From positions 496,001 through 560,000 of the forward strand of contig NZ_JABEQC010000001.1 of the NCBI RefSeq assembly GCF_013041605.1: DNA of 64,000 bases, given 5' to 3'. Position numbers and translations under genes: made by a program. The notes beneath the pieces were generated by a model. The model ran no database searches and was not told where the DNA came from. It was given only the letters and a program-made list of their open reading frames with translations. Origin of the DNA: Vibrio plantisponsor (GTDB taxonomy: Bacteria > Pseudomonadota > Gammaproteobacteria > Enterobacterales > Vibrionaceae). Position 1 is the stretch's first letter; each line of letters begins with the position of its first letter. Of this stretch, positions 18,203 to 26,282 are shown in pieces.

Positions 18203-18970
18203 ATGGCGTTAACGACTGAAAATCTTGTTGTCGGGTACGGCAAAGTTCCAATTGTAAAGGGCGTAAACATAACCGTTCCTGAAGGTAAAATTACCGCTCT
18301 GTTGGGGCCAAATGGTTGTGGCAAATCAACCTTGTTGAAGGCGCTTTCGAGAATTTTGTCAGCGCAAAGTGGGGCGGTATTGTGGCACGAAGAGAAGATT
18401 GAACAGATATCTTCTCGTCAATTAGCACAGCAATTGGCACTTTTACCTCAATCTCAAGAGCCACCCGAAGGTGTCACTGTTCGTGACGCAGTCTCGTATG
18501 GTCGCAGCCCATACACGGGTTTTTGGGGGCAATTGTCTGCACACGATAAAGCGATTGTTGATCAATCAATGAAAGCCACTGGCGTTGAGAGTTTTGCAGA
18601 ACGAGCGGTTACCGATCTTTCCGGAGGCCAAAGACAACGTGTTTGGCTGGCTATGACGTTAGCGCAAGACACAGACTACATATTGCTTGATGAGCCAACC
18701 ACTTATCTCGACATGAACCATCAGGTGGAGTTGATGAAGCTGCTGCGTCAGTTGAATCAGCAAGGAAAAACTATCGTGACGGTTTTGCATGATATCAATC
18801 AGGCTTGTAGATATTGCGACCATTTAATTGTGATGCAGGAAGGGCAGGTGATCAGCGAAGGAGCACCGGATGTTGTACTTACGTCTGAGTTGCTTGCAAA
18901 AGTATTCGAACTGGATGCGCAAATTCATCCATGTCCGATTACTAAGACTCCTATGTGTATTGTCCGTTAA
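18203..18970 (+). CDS. Iron-siderophore ABC transporter ATP-binding protein (FecE/FhuC-like)
   Basis: A 255-residue ATPase. Walker A is GPNGCGKST (about residues 35-43), the Q-loop lies in LPQSQEPPEG, the signature is LSGGQRQR, Walker B is YILLDEPTT and the H-loop is in VLHDINQACRY. It starts 3 bp after the permease stop and completes the uptake set of receptor, binding protein, two permeases and ATPase. The set resembles fecBCDE and the vibrioferrin pvuBCDE sets; no siderophore biosynthesis genes are in the window, so the siderophore may be taken from other species or made elsewhere. Confidence 0.92.
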   Translation: MALTTENLVVGYGKVPIVKGVNITVPEGKITALLGPNGCGKSTLLKALSRILSAQSGAVLWHEEKIEQISSRQLAQQLALLPQSQEPPEGVTVRDAVSYGRSPYTGFWGQLSAHDKAIVDQSMKATGVESFAERAVTDLSGGQRQRVWLAMTLAQDTDYILLDEPTTYLDMNHQVELMKLLRQLNQQGKTIVTVLHDINQACRYCDHLIVMQEGQVISEGAPDVVLTSELLAKVFELDAQIHPCPITKTPMCIVR

Positions 18971-19166
18971 CTCTTTGTTTTAGTAGCTCCTTATTCGCTT
19001 TCCCTGCGAGGAAAGCGAAGCTTCTCAGCCTCTTAGTTTTCTCTTCCTTCTTTGATTATCCTCCCCTTGTTATTACTCAAAGTATGATGTTTTTTCCACC
19101 AGTTGCGTGTGTTATGAGCAGATAACAACAAAGCAATAACAGAGCTAATAACGGGAAGAGAAGGCA

Positions 19167-20252
19167 ATGAACCTGAGACAACAACTGCAAAAAGCGTTTG
19201 ATGAGAGTGGAGAAAACTTGGTGGTTGGTAGTGAACAGCTCTGCCCTATAGAGCCTTCTGCCCTCGCTGAGATCACCGAAGATTCGCCTCTGGTTGTCAG
19301 AGTGATTCGCTCGGGGCTAACCGCTGAAGTCTTTCACCTAAGAATCGATGGTAAAGAGTACAACCTGAAAAAGCGTCGCCAAGTGGCAAAAGTAGCTAAC
19401 TTAGACGGTCAGTATTCTTTTCTCAACGAAGTTCAGCGACGTAATGACCTACAAAAACTCAAGCAGCAATCAGATACTGCGCAAAGACTTAGCCATATAG
19501 TGCCAACGATCTACGCTAACTACCGTCTGGGAATTATTTTGTCGCCGTGGATTGAAGGGCACCATATTCAGCAACTCACGCCGGAATTGATTCAACAGTT
19601 GTTCACCACATTGCAGGCGTGTGAAGAACACGGGTTGATGGAATGGGATCTATGCAGTGGTAACTTACTGGTGGATCAACATCAGCAGCTTTGGCTGTTC
19701 GACTTCGGCTACATGTACTCGTTTGATCCCAAAGCAGACTTCAACAGCAACGGAACCGCCGACCCTTTATTCCACATGGTTGAACGCTTCGAAACGCGCT
19801 TCTTTTTTGGCTGGCTGCTGAAAAATGCTTGTTCTTTGGCTGAGCAACTTGAGCTGTACCGGACGCTGAAACAAAATGCTGTGGAGATTTATCAGCAAAA
19901 AATCGAGTGGCTTAAAGCACAACATGCAGAAGCTATAGTGATCAATCATTTTGAAAGTGTTATTGAAAGTTGGCAGAGAGCGTTAGCCAGTGATGATGAA
20001 CTTTTGCTTCTGTTTCAACTAGAATCTTTCCGCTCTCATGTGCTTGATATTGATGATGACATCGACGGCCAATCTTGTACCGAATTAACCCTGAAACGGA
20101 TATCTTTGGTGCTTGATGTTCTGGCGAGCGACTTTGATTGTTTGAACAATAACGGTGGTTTGTTTTATGGCAACAAAGGTAAATCACAACAAGCGCTCAT
20201 TGAGCAATATGAGCAGAAACGAGTGTTGGCAGAGAAATATCAGTTGCGCTAG
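19167..20252 (+). CDS. Protein-kinase-fold protein of unknown substrate
   Basis: A 361-residue protein that I do not recognise as a named family but which has a kinase fold signature. Lysines in YNLKKRRQV (about 67-69) fit the ATP-binding lysine, E88 in LNEVQRR the helix-C glutamate. MEWDLCSGNLLV has the catalytic Asp161 and Asn166, and LFDFGYMYSFD carries the metal-binding DFG (179-181). The C-terminal half is helical. The overall pattern is closer to bacterial RIO/APH-like small kinases than to Hanks Ser/Thr kinases. It starts about 200 bp after the iron operon, in the same direction and with AAGAGAAGG before its start. Target could be a protein or a small molecule. Confidence 0.65.
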   Translation: MNLRQQLQKAFDESGENLVVGSEQLCPIEPSALAEITEDSPLVVRVIRSGLTAEVFHLRIDGKEYNLKKRRQVAKVANLDGQYSFLNEVQRRNDLQKLKQQSDTAQRLSHIVPTIYANYRLGIILSPWIEGHHIQQLTPELIQQLFTTLQACEEHGLMEWDLCSGNLLVDQHQQLWLFDFGYMYSFDPKADFNSNGTADPLFHMVERFETRFFFGWLLKNACSLAEQLELYRTLKQNAVEIYQQKIEWLKAQHAEAIVINHFESVIESWQRALASDDELLLLFQLESFRSHVLDIDDDIDGQSCTELTLKRISLVLDVLASDFDCLNNNGGLFYGNKGKSQQALIEQYEQKRVLAEKYQLR

Positions 20253-20327
20253 TGGAAGGATAGAAGAGCATTGAATTTTTGCCGAGAGTTGCTAGTCAAT
20301 CACTGACGCTTGCGGCGAGCAATGACG

Positions 20328-20372
20328 AAAAAATTAAGCCTCCAAATTCCATAGGAGGAACTGGAGGCTTAA
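20328..20372 (-). terminator. Intrinsic terminator of the lpp-like gene
   Basis: On the minus strand TTAAGCCTCCA and TGGAGGCTTAA form a perfect 11-bp stem (outer arms 20334-20344 and 20362-20372) followed by AATTTTTTCG. Confidence 0.85.
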
Positions 20373-20405
20373 GAAACTCAATCTGCGTGCAGTTGGGTTG
20401 AAATC

Positions 20406-20675
20406 TTATTTAGTGTACGACTGAGCGATGTTGTCGATACGCTCATTTGCACGTGCAGCTTCTTCTTGAGCTGCCATTGCAGAATCAGATGCTGCGTTCG
20501 CTTTTGATGCTAAAGCAGAATGCTCACTCTTAAGTGCTGCAACTTCGTCGTTAAGCTGGCTAACTTGGCTGTTTAGCTCGTCCAATTTTGCTGTTGTTGC
20601 TTCGTCAGGACCTGATGCACAACCTGCTAGTAATAGTACAGAAGACGCTGCTGCCGCGATTAACATCTTGTTCAT
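20406..20675 (-). CDS. lpp: Major outer-membrane (Braun-type) lipoprotein Lpp
   Basis: An 89-residue lipoprotein. The signal peptide MNKMLIAAAASSVLLLAGC ends in a lipobox with Cys19. The mature part is one long alpha-helix with alternating hydrophobic heptads (LDELNSQVSQLNDEVAALKS), as in the trimeric Lpp coiled coil, and the protein ends YTK, matching the C-terminal lysine of Lpp that LD-transpeptidases link to peptidoglycan. It ties the outer membrane to the wall. SD AAGGAG precedes the start. It is single-gene with its own terminator, as expected for a very highly expressed lipoprotein. Confidence 0.9.
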   Translation of the reverse strand: MNKMLIAAAASSVLLLAGCASGPDEATTAKLDELNSQVSQLNDEVAALKSEHSALASKANAASDSAMAAQEEAARANERIDNIAQSYTK

Positions 20676-21015
20676 ATGAACTCCTTGATTTTATGTAAAT
20701 ATCAAAACGTCCTATACATTCTTTTCCATATAGTGACGAGTTATAGTGTAGACACTATTTTACGCTTCGCCTAATTAGTAAAAGTCAAAATAACCCAAAA
20801 TAATGTCAATGAATCAAATGATTGTGTGAATTCTTACTGCTAAGAATTACTTTAGCACCATTTCTGACTGTAGTGCATATACTATTTAAGGGTGATGAAG
20901 AGAATATTTTCTGTGATCTCTATCTATTAGCGTACTATTCGCGGTATCATACTGCGCTTTGATTTTGACCATTTAGCCACATGTGTTCGGCTACCCCACT
21001 GATTTGGAGAATCCT
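20676..21015. other. Intergenic region between lpp-like gene and DEAD-box helicase
   Basis: About 340 bp, AT-rich, holding the divergent promoters. A 16-bp palindrome ATAGTGT-AG-ACACTAT lies at 20743-20758, about 70 bp upstream of the lpp start and may be an operator. No gene or structured RNA was recognised. Confidence 0.5.
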
Positions 21016-22347
21016 TTGCAGTTTAAAGATTTAGGCTTAGATAATCGCTTATTGAAAAACTTAGCACACTACGATTTCAAACAAGCGACCGAAATCCAGA
21101 AGATCGCTATTCCTGTTGCTATTGCAGGAAAAGATGTATTGGCGTCTTCGAAAACTGGTTCCGGTAAAACATTAGCCTTCTTACTTCCTACTCTGCATAA
21201 AGCTTTAAAAACAAAGGCTTTTTCAGCAAAAGATCCGCGCGCAGTGATTTTATTGCCAACGCGCGAATTGGCGAAGCAAGTGTATGGTGAACTGCGCGTT
21301 ATGTTAGGCGGTTTGAGCTACACAGGTACGCTTATTACTGGTGGTGAAAACTTCAACGACCAAGTGAAAGCGCTGAACCGTTACCCACGTTTCATCGTTG
21401 CGACTCCTGGCCGTCTTGCGGATCACCTTGAACACCGCTCTTTGTTTTTAGATGGTGTAGATACACTGATTCTTGATGAAGCAGACCGTATGCTTGATCT
21501 GGGCTTCGCTCCTCAACTTCGTCACATTCATAAAGCGGCGAAACATCGTCGTCGTCAGACACTGATGTTCTCTGCAACATTGGATCACGCTGAAGTTAAC
21601 GATATTGCCGCTGAGATGTTAAATGATCCACGTCGTATTTCAGTGGGTGTTTCAAACGAACAGCACAAAGACATTCGTCAGCGTTTCTACTTATGTGATC
21701 ACCTAGACCACAAAGAAGCGTTACTCGACCGAGTGTTGAACGATTCCGAATATCGTCAGGTTATTATCTTCACCGCAACACGTGCAGATACTGAGCGTTT
21801 AACCGATAAGCTGAATGAGAAGAAACTGAAAGCGGTGGCTTTAAGCGGAAGCCTGAATCAGGCGCAGCGTAACACCATCATGAGCCAGTTTGAGCGTTCA
21901 GTGTTTAAGATTCTGGTGACTACTGATGTTGCATCTCGCGGTTTGGACATTGCCAACGTGACGCACGTTATCAACTTTGACATGCCAAAACACACCGAAG
22001 AATACGTTCACCGCGTGGGACGTACTGGCCGTGCTGGTAATAAAGGGGATGCAATCTCTTTCGTTGGTCCTAAAGACTGGGATAGCTTCAAACGTGTAGA
22101 AGCCTTCTTGCAGCAAGACATTCAGTTCGATGAGTTAGAAGGGTTAACCGGCAAGTTTAAGGGTCTTAAACCTAGACAGCCAGTGCGTAAAGCAAATGAA
22201 CAATCGAACAAGAATGTGAAGTCGCAAGCGAAGAAAGTGGCTAAGAAGCCAGTGAAACGCGATAAGAGCTTCTACCAAAACGTTGCTGTGGGTGACAATG
22301 TCTTCATTCCTAAGAAGAAAGTTGCTCCTAAAGTAGACGAAGAATAA
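21016..22347 (+). CDS. DEAD-box ATP-dependent RNA helicase (SrmB/DbpA-like)
   Basis: A 443-residue helicase from the TTG at 21016, which has GGAGA five bases upstream and gives the usual family start MQFKDLGL; a GTG at 20983 is in frame but has no ribosome site. Motifs in order: Q motif (FKQATEIQKIAIP), I (SSKTGSGKT), Ia (PTRELAKQ), II (LDEADRML), III (FSATL), V (TTDVASRGLD) and VI (HRVGRTGRAG). The C-terminus is lysine-rich and basic, typical of ribosome-assembly helicases. The length equals that of E. coli SrmB, but family identity within the group cannot be fixed by eye. A strong terminator follows. Confidence 0.9.
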   Translation: MQFKDLGLDNRLLKNLAHYDFKQATEIQKIAIPVAIAGKDVLASSKTGSGKTLAFLLPTLHKALKTKAFSAKDPRAVILLPTRELAKQVYGELRVMLGGLSYTGTLITGGENFNDQVKALNRYPRFIVATPGRLADHLEHRSLFLDGVDTLILDEADRMLDLGFAPQLRHIHKAAKHRRRQTLMFSATLDHAEVNDIAAEMLNDPRRISVGVSNEQHKDIRQRFYLCDHLDHKEALLDRVLNDSEYRQVIIFTATRADTERLTDKLNEKKLKAVALSGSLNQAQRNTIMSQFERSVFKILVTTDVASRGLDIANVTHVINFDMPKHTEEYVHRVGRTGRAGNKGDAISFVGPKDWDSFKRVEAFLQQDIQFDELEGLTGKFKGLKPRQPVRKANEQSNKNVKSQAKKVAKKPVKRDKSFYQNVAVGDNVFIPKKKVAPKVDEE

Positions 22348-22370
22348 TCCGTGAGATTATCAGTTAGATA

Positions 22371-22399
22371 AAAAATGCCGCTTAAACAGCGGCATTTTT
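22371..22399 (+). terminator. Intrinsic terminator after the DEAD-box helicase
   Basis: AAAAATGCCGCT and AGCGGCATTTTT form a perfect 12-bp stem around TAAAC, with a T run in the 3' arm. Confidence 0.9.
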
Positions 22400-22490
22400 G
22401 TTTGTGTCACACTCTGTTTTATCACTTTCGACATTCACAATGTCTCTATCTAAAAGCTGGTGAGATAAAAAAGTCCTATTCTTCATTTTC

Positions 22491-22507
22491 CTTAAGCTTC
22501 TCTTAAG
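22491..22507 (+). promoter_or_regulatory. QseB/PmrA-type response-regulator box upstream of the haemolysin-family operon
   Basis: CTTAAG-CTTCT-CTTAAG is an exact direct repeat with 5-bp spacing, the published form of PmrA boxes and consistent with the QseB site CTTAA-N6-CTTAA. A third TTTAAG follows at 22516-22521. It lies 48 bp before the first gene of an operon whose sixth gene is a QseB/PmrA-like regulator, so autoregulation is strongly suggested. The pairing of this box with that regulator is inference. Confidence 0.75.
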
Positions 22508-22519
22508 TTTACTTATTTA

Positions 22520-22548
22520 AGCTCTCTCTATAGCTAGCAGAGAGGGCT
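22520..22548 (+). promoter_or_regulatory. Hairpin covering the ribosome-binding site of the haemolysin-family gene
   Basis: AGCTCTCTCT (22520-22529) can pair with AGAGAGGGCT (22539-22548), 10 bp with one U-G pair. The 3' arm contains GAGGG, the Shine-Dalgarno 8 bases before the ATG at 22555. If transcription starts upstream of 22520 this would sequester the site; the promoter position is not known. Confidence 0.45.
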
Positions 22549-22554
22549 TCTTGT

Positions 22555-23226
22555 ATGGCAGATTTCTTTCCATCTCACCCATTTAAGCTTGAGATTATCG
22601 ACCGCATTCATCCGCAACGTAGTGAGATTGAAAACTACATTGCTCAGCGTTATTCCTTGGCATTTGATGCACATTTAAATTCCTTTATGCCCACATTCAT
22701 GGCTTTGATGGAGGGTGAGGAAATTCGTTCGCTATGCGGTTTCCGTGTTGCCAGCGACGAATCACTATTTCTTGAACAGTATCTAGATGAACCGGCAGAT
22801 CAGCTTTTGAACAAAGTTTTTCATTGCTCTCTATCTGATCAATCCGCAAATCATCCAGTAGAAAACAGTACTCAACCACGTATCGAGCGCAGCAAGCTTA
22901 TCGAATTCGGACAGCTTGCTTCATTTTCGAAAGGCTTTTCTACGCTTCATTTTCTTCTGATGACTCAAAAGCTGGTGGAGAGTGGTTATGAATGGTGCAT
23001 TTTTACCGCCACTGATCCGCTGTATGCCATGATGTCGCGACTCGGTTTGGAAACCACAGTGCTAGCTGAGGCTGACCCTTCAAGAATTCCCGATGCGACC
23101 TACACATGGGGCAACTACTACCAACATCAACCGCGTATTGTTGCGGGTAACCTGAAACAGGGGCTCGCGCATCTAGAGGCTCTGTTTGCTGAAAAGGTGT
23201 GTCGTACACGTGGAGGTGCACTGTGA
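22555..23226 (+). CDS. Thermostable haemolysin (delta-VPH) family protein
   Basis: A 223-residue protein of the T_hemolysin family, named for the delta-VPH protein of V. parahaemolyticus. Characteristic stretches are ENYIAQRYSLAFDAHLNSFM, LIEFGQLASFSKGFSTLHFL and WCIFTATDPLYAMMSRLGL. There is no signal peptide, and its alternating strand/helix layout with FTATDPL and an FGQLAS turn looks more like an acyltransferase (GNAT/autoinducer-synthase) fold than a pore former. It is the first gene of an operon of metabolic enzymes, with its stop overlapping the next start (GTGA). I infer an enzymatic role in building a small molecule, with haemolysis in the original clone possibly due to its product. 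Confidence 0.85.
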   Translation: MADFFPSHPFKLEIIDRIHPQRSEIENYIAQRYSLAFDAHLNSFMPTFMALMEGEEIRSLCGFRVASDESLFLEQYLDEPADQLLNKVFHCSLSDQSANHPVENSTQPRIERSKLIEFGQLASFSKGFSTLHFLLMTQKLVESGYEWCIFTATDPLYAMMSRLGLETTVLAEADPSRIPDATYTWGNYYQHQPRIVAGNLKQGLAHLEALFAEKVCRTRGGAL

Positions 23227-24716
23227 ATATGATTATTGAATCTCTCATCCGACACTCCATTGATACACCAAACAAAATTGCATTTATTGGCGCTGATGAA
23301 GAGATCTCCTATCAAAACTTACTCGTCAGAGTACGTGATGTCGCTGAGTATTTGGTTGAGTATTCACCCAAGTGTATGGCTTTGCGTGCCGAAAATAGCC
23401 TCGACTGGGTTATCGCTGATCTTGCTGCGCTGTATGCCGAAATTCCTAATGTTCCAGTCCCGCTGTTTTTTACTCCTGAGCAGGTCGATCATATTTTGGT
23501 TGAATCCGGCGCGGATTTATTGGTTGGAGATTGGGATGCCTGGGTTGAGAACACAGCAGAGAATGCACATTCGCTGGATGCGAGATTGGTGGGACACGCC
23601 GGAAATCTGAGTATTTGGAAACGTTCAGTTGAGGACGAAAAGCCGCTGCTGACCCATACCGGAAAAATCACGTTTACCTCAGGTTCTACTGGTCACCCGA
23701 AAGGGGTCTGTTTGAGCCAGAATCAATTGTCAAAGGTCAGCCGTGCACTGGCTGATACTATCGCTACCGAAGTGAAATGTGAAAAGCATTTGGTGCTTTT
23801 ACCGCTATCTACGCTGCTGGAAAATATTACAGGTATCTATGTCCCAATCATTATTGGGGCGACGTCTGTCGTGTTGAACGGTGAGGAAGTGGGGTTGAGT
23901 GGTTCCAGCAACTTCAATCCTTCTCAGTTTGCTTTGGCGCTGGCGAAGTATCTGCCTAACAGCTTAGTGCTGACCCCAGCTCTGTTGATGGCTTTGATAG
24001 AAGTCGTAAAAGCAATGCCGGTGTTAGCGAAAAATCTAGAGTTCGTTGCAGTCGGTGGTGCTCGCGTCTCACCACAGCTTTTAGACATGGCACACAGCTT
24101 AGGTATTCCTGCTTTTGAAGGATACGGTCTTTCTGAAAATGCATCTGTCGTCAGTCTCAATACTCCATCGGCTTATAAAGCTGGCACCAGTGGAAAACCA
24201 CTGCCACATATTGATGTAAAAGTTTCCAATGATGGTGAAATTTACGTTACTGGCTGTGTTGCCTTGGGGTATATCGGTCAGCCTTTTGAGCAGGGCTGGT
24301 ATGCCACGGGCGACTTAGGTCATCTCGATGAAGACGGTTTCCTTGTTATCAACGGTCGTAAAAAGAATCAAATCATTACTGCATTCGGCCGCAATATTTC
24401 ACCAGAGTGGGTGGAATCTGAGGCTCAGGCATTTAGGGCGTTGTACGGCATGGTTCTGGTCGGTGACGGCGAAAAATCACTGAGTGCCATCTTAGAAAAC
24501 CCAAATGTTGAACAAGTGACAGCGGCACTGAAGCAGCTCAATCAACGTCTGCCAGATTACGCTCGTATCCGGACTTTCATTACAGCTCAAGGGCTGAGTT
24601 CGATGGCGGGATTTTACACCAGCAATGGTCGCCCAATTCGATCCAAGTTTGAACAGTGGATGCTGAGTAAAACCGATGAAGATGACGGGCGAATCATTAC
24701 GCCAATTAACGAATAA
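23223..24716 (+). CDS. AMP-forming acyl/aryl ligase (ANL superfamily)
   Basis: About 497 residues from the GTG at 23223 (GGAGGT five bases upstream, overlapping the previous stop); an ATG two codons later is the alternative. Motifs: A3 FTSGSTGHPKG, A5 GYGLSENA, A7 YATGDLGHLDEDGF and A8 INGRKKNQI. It would activate a carboxylic acid as an acyl-adenylate, perhaps loading CoA. The A10 region reads SNGRPIRSKF: the catalytic lysine of the usual GK motif appears as arginine. Chain length and substrate cannot be predicted. It lies between the T_hemolysin gene and a TenA-like gene. Confidence 0.88.
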   Translation: MNMIIESLIRHSIDTPNKIAFIGADEEISYQNLLVRVRDVAEYLVEYSPKCMALRAENSLDWVIADLAALYAEIPNVPVPLFFTPEQVDHILVESGADLLVGDWDAWVENTAENAHSLDARLVGHAGNLSIWKRSVEDEKPLLTHTGKITFTSGSTGHPKGVCLSQNQLSKVSRALADTIATEVKCEKHLVLLPLSTLLENITGIYVPIIIGATSVVLNGEEVGLSGSSNFNPSQFALALAKYLPNSLVLTPALLMALIEVVKAMPVLAKNLEFVAVGGARVSPQLLDMAHSLGIPAFEGYGLSENASVVSLNTPSAYKAGTSGKPLPHIDVKVSNDGEIYVTGCVALGYIGQPFEQGWYATGDLGHLDEDGFLVINGRKKNQIITAFGRNISPEWVESEAQAFRALYGMVLVGDGEKSLSAILENPNVEQVTAALKQLNQRLPDYARIRTFITAQGLSSMAGFYTSNGRPIRSKFEQWMLSKTDEDDGRIITPINE

Positions 24717-24765
24717 ACGAAAGTCGCCAAATATTTTTGAAGAGAAGAATTACGGAGTAACTACC

Positions 24766-25449
24766 ATGACTGCATTTTTTGAAACCCTGAAAAAAGAAAC
24801 CCAAGTGGCTCAACAACAAATGTTACAAGCACCGATATTCGCCGCTTGCGCCCGTGGTGAAATTGAACTGGATACTTACGTAAACTTTCTTACTCAGGCG
24901 TTCCACCATGTAAAACACACCGTGCCTCTATTAATGGCTTGTGGTGGGCGCTTACCTGAAAAGTACGAGTGGCTACGTCAGGCAATCGGAGAATATATCG
25001 AGGAAGAAAAAGGCCATCACGAATGGATCTTAAATGACATCAAGGCATGTGGTGCGGATGCCGACGCAGTGCGAGCAAACTCGGGCAATGGTCGAGTGGG
25101 TTCTGCGATTGAGCTGATGGTGGCGTATCTATATAACCAAATCGACCGTGGCAACCCTATCGCTTTCTTCGGCATGGTGTGGGTATTGGAAGGCACCAGT
25201 GTGGGTGTCGGTGGTCAAGTCGCAGCTCTGGTCAAACAGACACTCAACCTGCCAGACAACGCAATGAGCTACTTAACGTCACATAGCGTACTGGACCAAG
25301 AGCATATCCAATTGTTTGAGAATTTGATGAACCAAATTACCGATGAGAAAGATCAACGAGCGATTATTGATTCATCCAATATGGTGTTCCAGCTATACGG
25401 TCAAATGCTGCAAGAGCTGACACCAGCTGCAATGCAAAATGCGGCTTAA
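24766..25449 (+). CDS. TenA/haem-oxygenase-fold protein, putative di-metal oxidase
   Basis: A 227-residue all-helical protein from the ATG at 24766 (GGAG nearby); a longer in-frame extension overlapping the ligase is less likely. It is often labelled TenA regulator or iron-containing redox enzyme. Visible metal-ligand candidates are His47/48/51, E81-x-x-H84 (in EEEKGHH), E142 (WVLEGTS) and D177-x-x-H180 with E185 (LDQEHIQLFE), a layout like the HDO enzymes (UndA, BesC type) that use iron and oxygen on fatty or amino acids. Thiaminase-type TenA has a catalytic cysteine; I see none in an equivalent place. With a ligase before and a reductase after, an oxidative tailoring role is likely. Confidence 0.75.
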   Translation: MTAFFETLKKETQVAQQQMLQAPIFAACARGEIELDTYVNFLTQAFHHVKHTVPLLMACGGRLPEKYEWLRQAIGEYIEEEKGHHEWILNDIKACGADADAVRANSGNGRVGSAIELMVAYLYNQIDRGNPIAFFGMVWVLEGTSVGVGGQVAALVKQTLNLPDNAMSYLTSHSVLDQEHIQLFENLMNQITDEKDQRAIIDSSNMVFQLYGQMLQELTPAAMQNAA

Positions 25450-25458
25450 GGAACAGTT

Positions 25459-26268
25459 ATGGAACTGCAAGACAAACGTGTATTACTAACTGGTGCTTCA
25501 GGCGGGATTGGCAAAGAGATCGCGAAAGCGCTGGAAGCAAAAGGAGCAAAACTGCTTCTGGTTGCGCGTAATGGCAATAAGCTTGAAGCGCTGAAAAACA
25601 GCTTAGAGTTTCCTCACCAGCACGAAGTTGTGGCGGCGGACTTGTCTACAGATGAGGGGTTAGAAAAGGTGAAACAAACCTGTTTGAACCTGTCGCATAA
25701 AGAACAACGTATCGATGTGCTGATTAACAATGCTGGCAGCAATCAGTTCAGCTTTCTTGCGCAGAGAAGCAGCCCATCAATTGAACTTGAGATGCGTCTG
25801 AACCTACTAGTGCCAATGTTGTTGAGCCAATCTGCTCTCTCATGGATTAGTCGTCCGGGCATTATTCTGAATGTCGGCTCAACCTTTGGTTCCATCGGTT
25901 TTCCTGGCTACACCACTTATTGTGCGGCGAAGTCAGGGTTGCAGCGCTTTAGTGAAGCGTTGGACAGAGAATTAGACGGTTCAGGCATTCGTACGTTGTA
26001 TCTTGCGCCACGAGCAACAGATACCACGTTAAACGACCGCTTTGTGAATCAAATGAACCAACAGCTTGGTAATAAAAGTGACTCACCAGAAGTGGTTGCT
26101 GGACATGTGGTCGATATTCTGGAAAAAGAGCAAGCGTCACGTTGGATCGGCTGGCCGGAAAAACTGTTTGCTCGTGTTAATCAGATCCTTCCGGGCGTTG
26201 TTTCTAAATCCATTCGCAAACAACAAGACATCATTCATCACTTTATTAACCAAGTCCATGGCAAGTAA
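25459..26268 (+). CDS. Short-chain dehydrogenase/reductase (SDR)
   Basis: A 269-residue classical SDR. The N-terminal TGASGGIGK binds the dinucleotide, NNAGSN follows strand 4, the catalytic serine is in NVGSTFGS and the YxxxK is in TTYCAAKSG. ARN after strand 2 suggests NADP(H) preference. It would reduce a keto group or oxidise an alcohol. It starts 9 bp after the TenA-like gene and must be co-transcribed. The C-terminal segment WIGWPEKLFARVNQILPGVV is amphipathic, as in SDRs that act on lipid substrates. The substrate is unknown. Confidence 0.88.
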   Translation: MELQDKRVLLTGASGGIGKEIAKALEAKGAKLLLVARNGNKLEALKNSLEFPHQHEVVAADLSTDEGLEKVKQTCLNLSHKEQRIDVLINNAGSNQFSFLAQRSSPSIELEMRLNLLVPMLLSQSALSWISRPGIILNVGSTFGSIGFPGYTTYCAAKSGLQRFSEALDRELDGSGIRTLYLAPRATDTTLNDRFVNQMNQQLGNKSDSPEVVAGHVVDILEKEQASRWIGWPEKLFARVNQILPGVVSKSIRKQQDIIHHFINQVHGK

Positions 26269-26282
26269 CTGAGGGACGAAAT

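Noticed and set aside
13193..18970. Naming the uptake operon pvu (vibrioferrin) or fec (citrate)
   Set aside because: No adjacent pvs synthesis genes or fecIR, and no STN domain in the receptor; the sequence alone does not give the ligand.
22555..23226. Calling this protein a secreted toxin
   Set aside because: No signal peptide or type-secretion signal, and the gene context is enzymatic.
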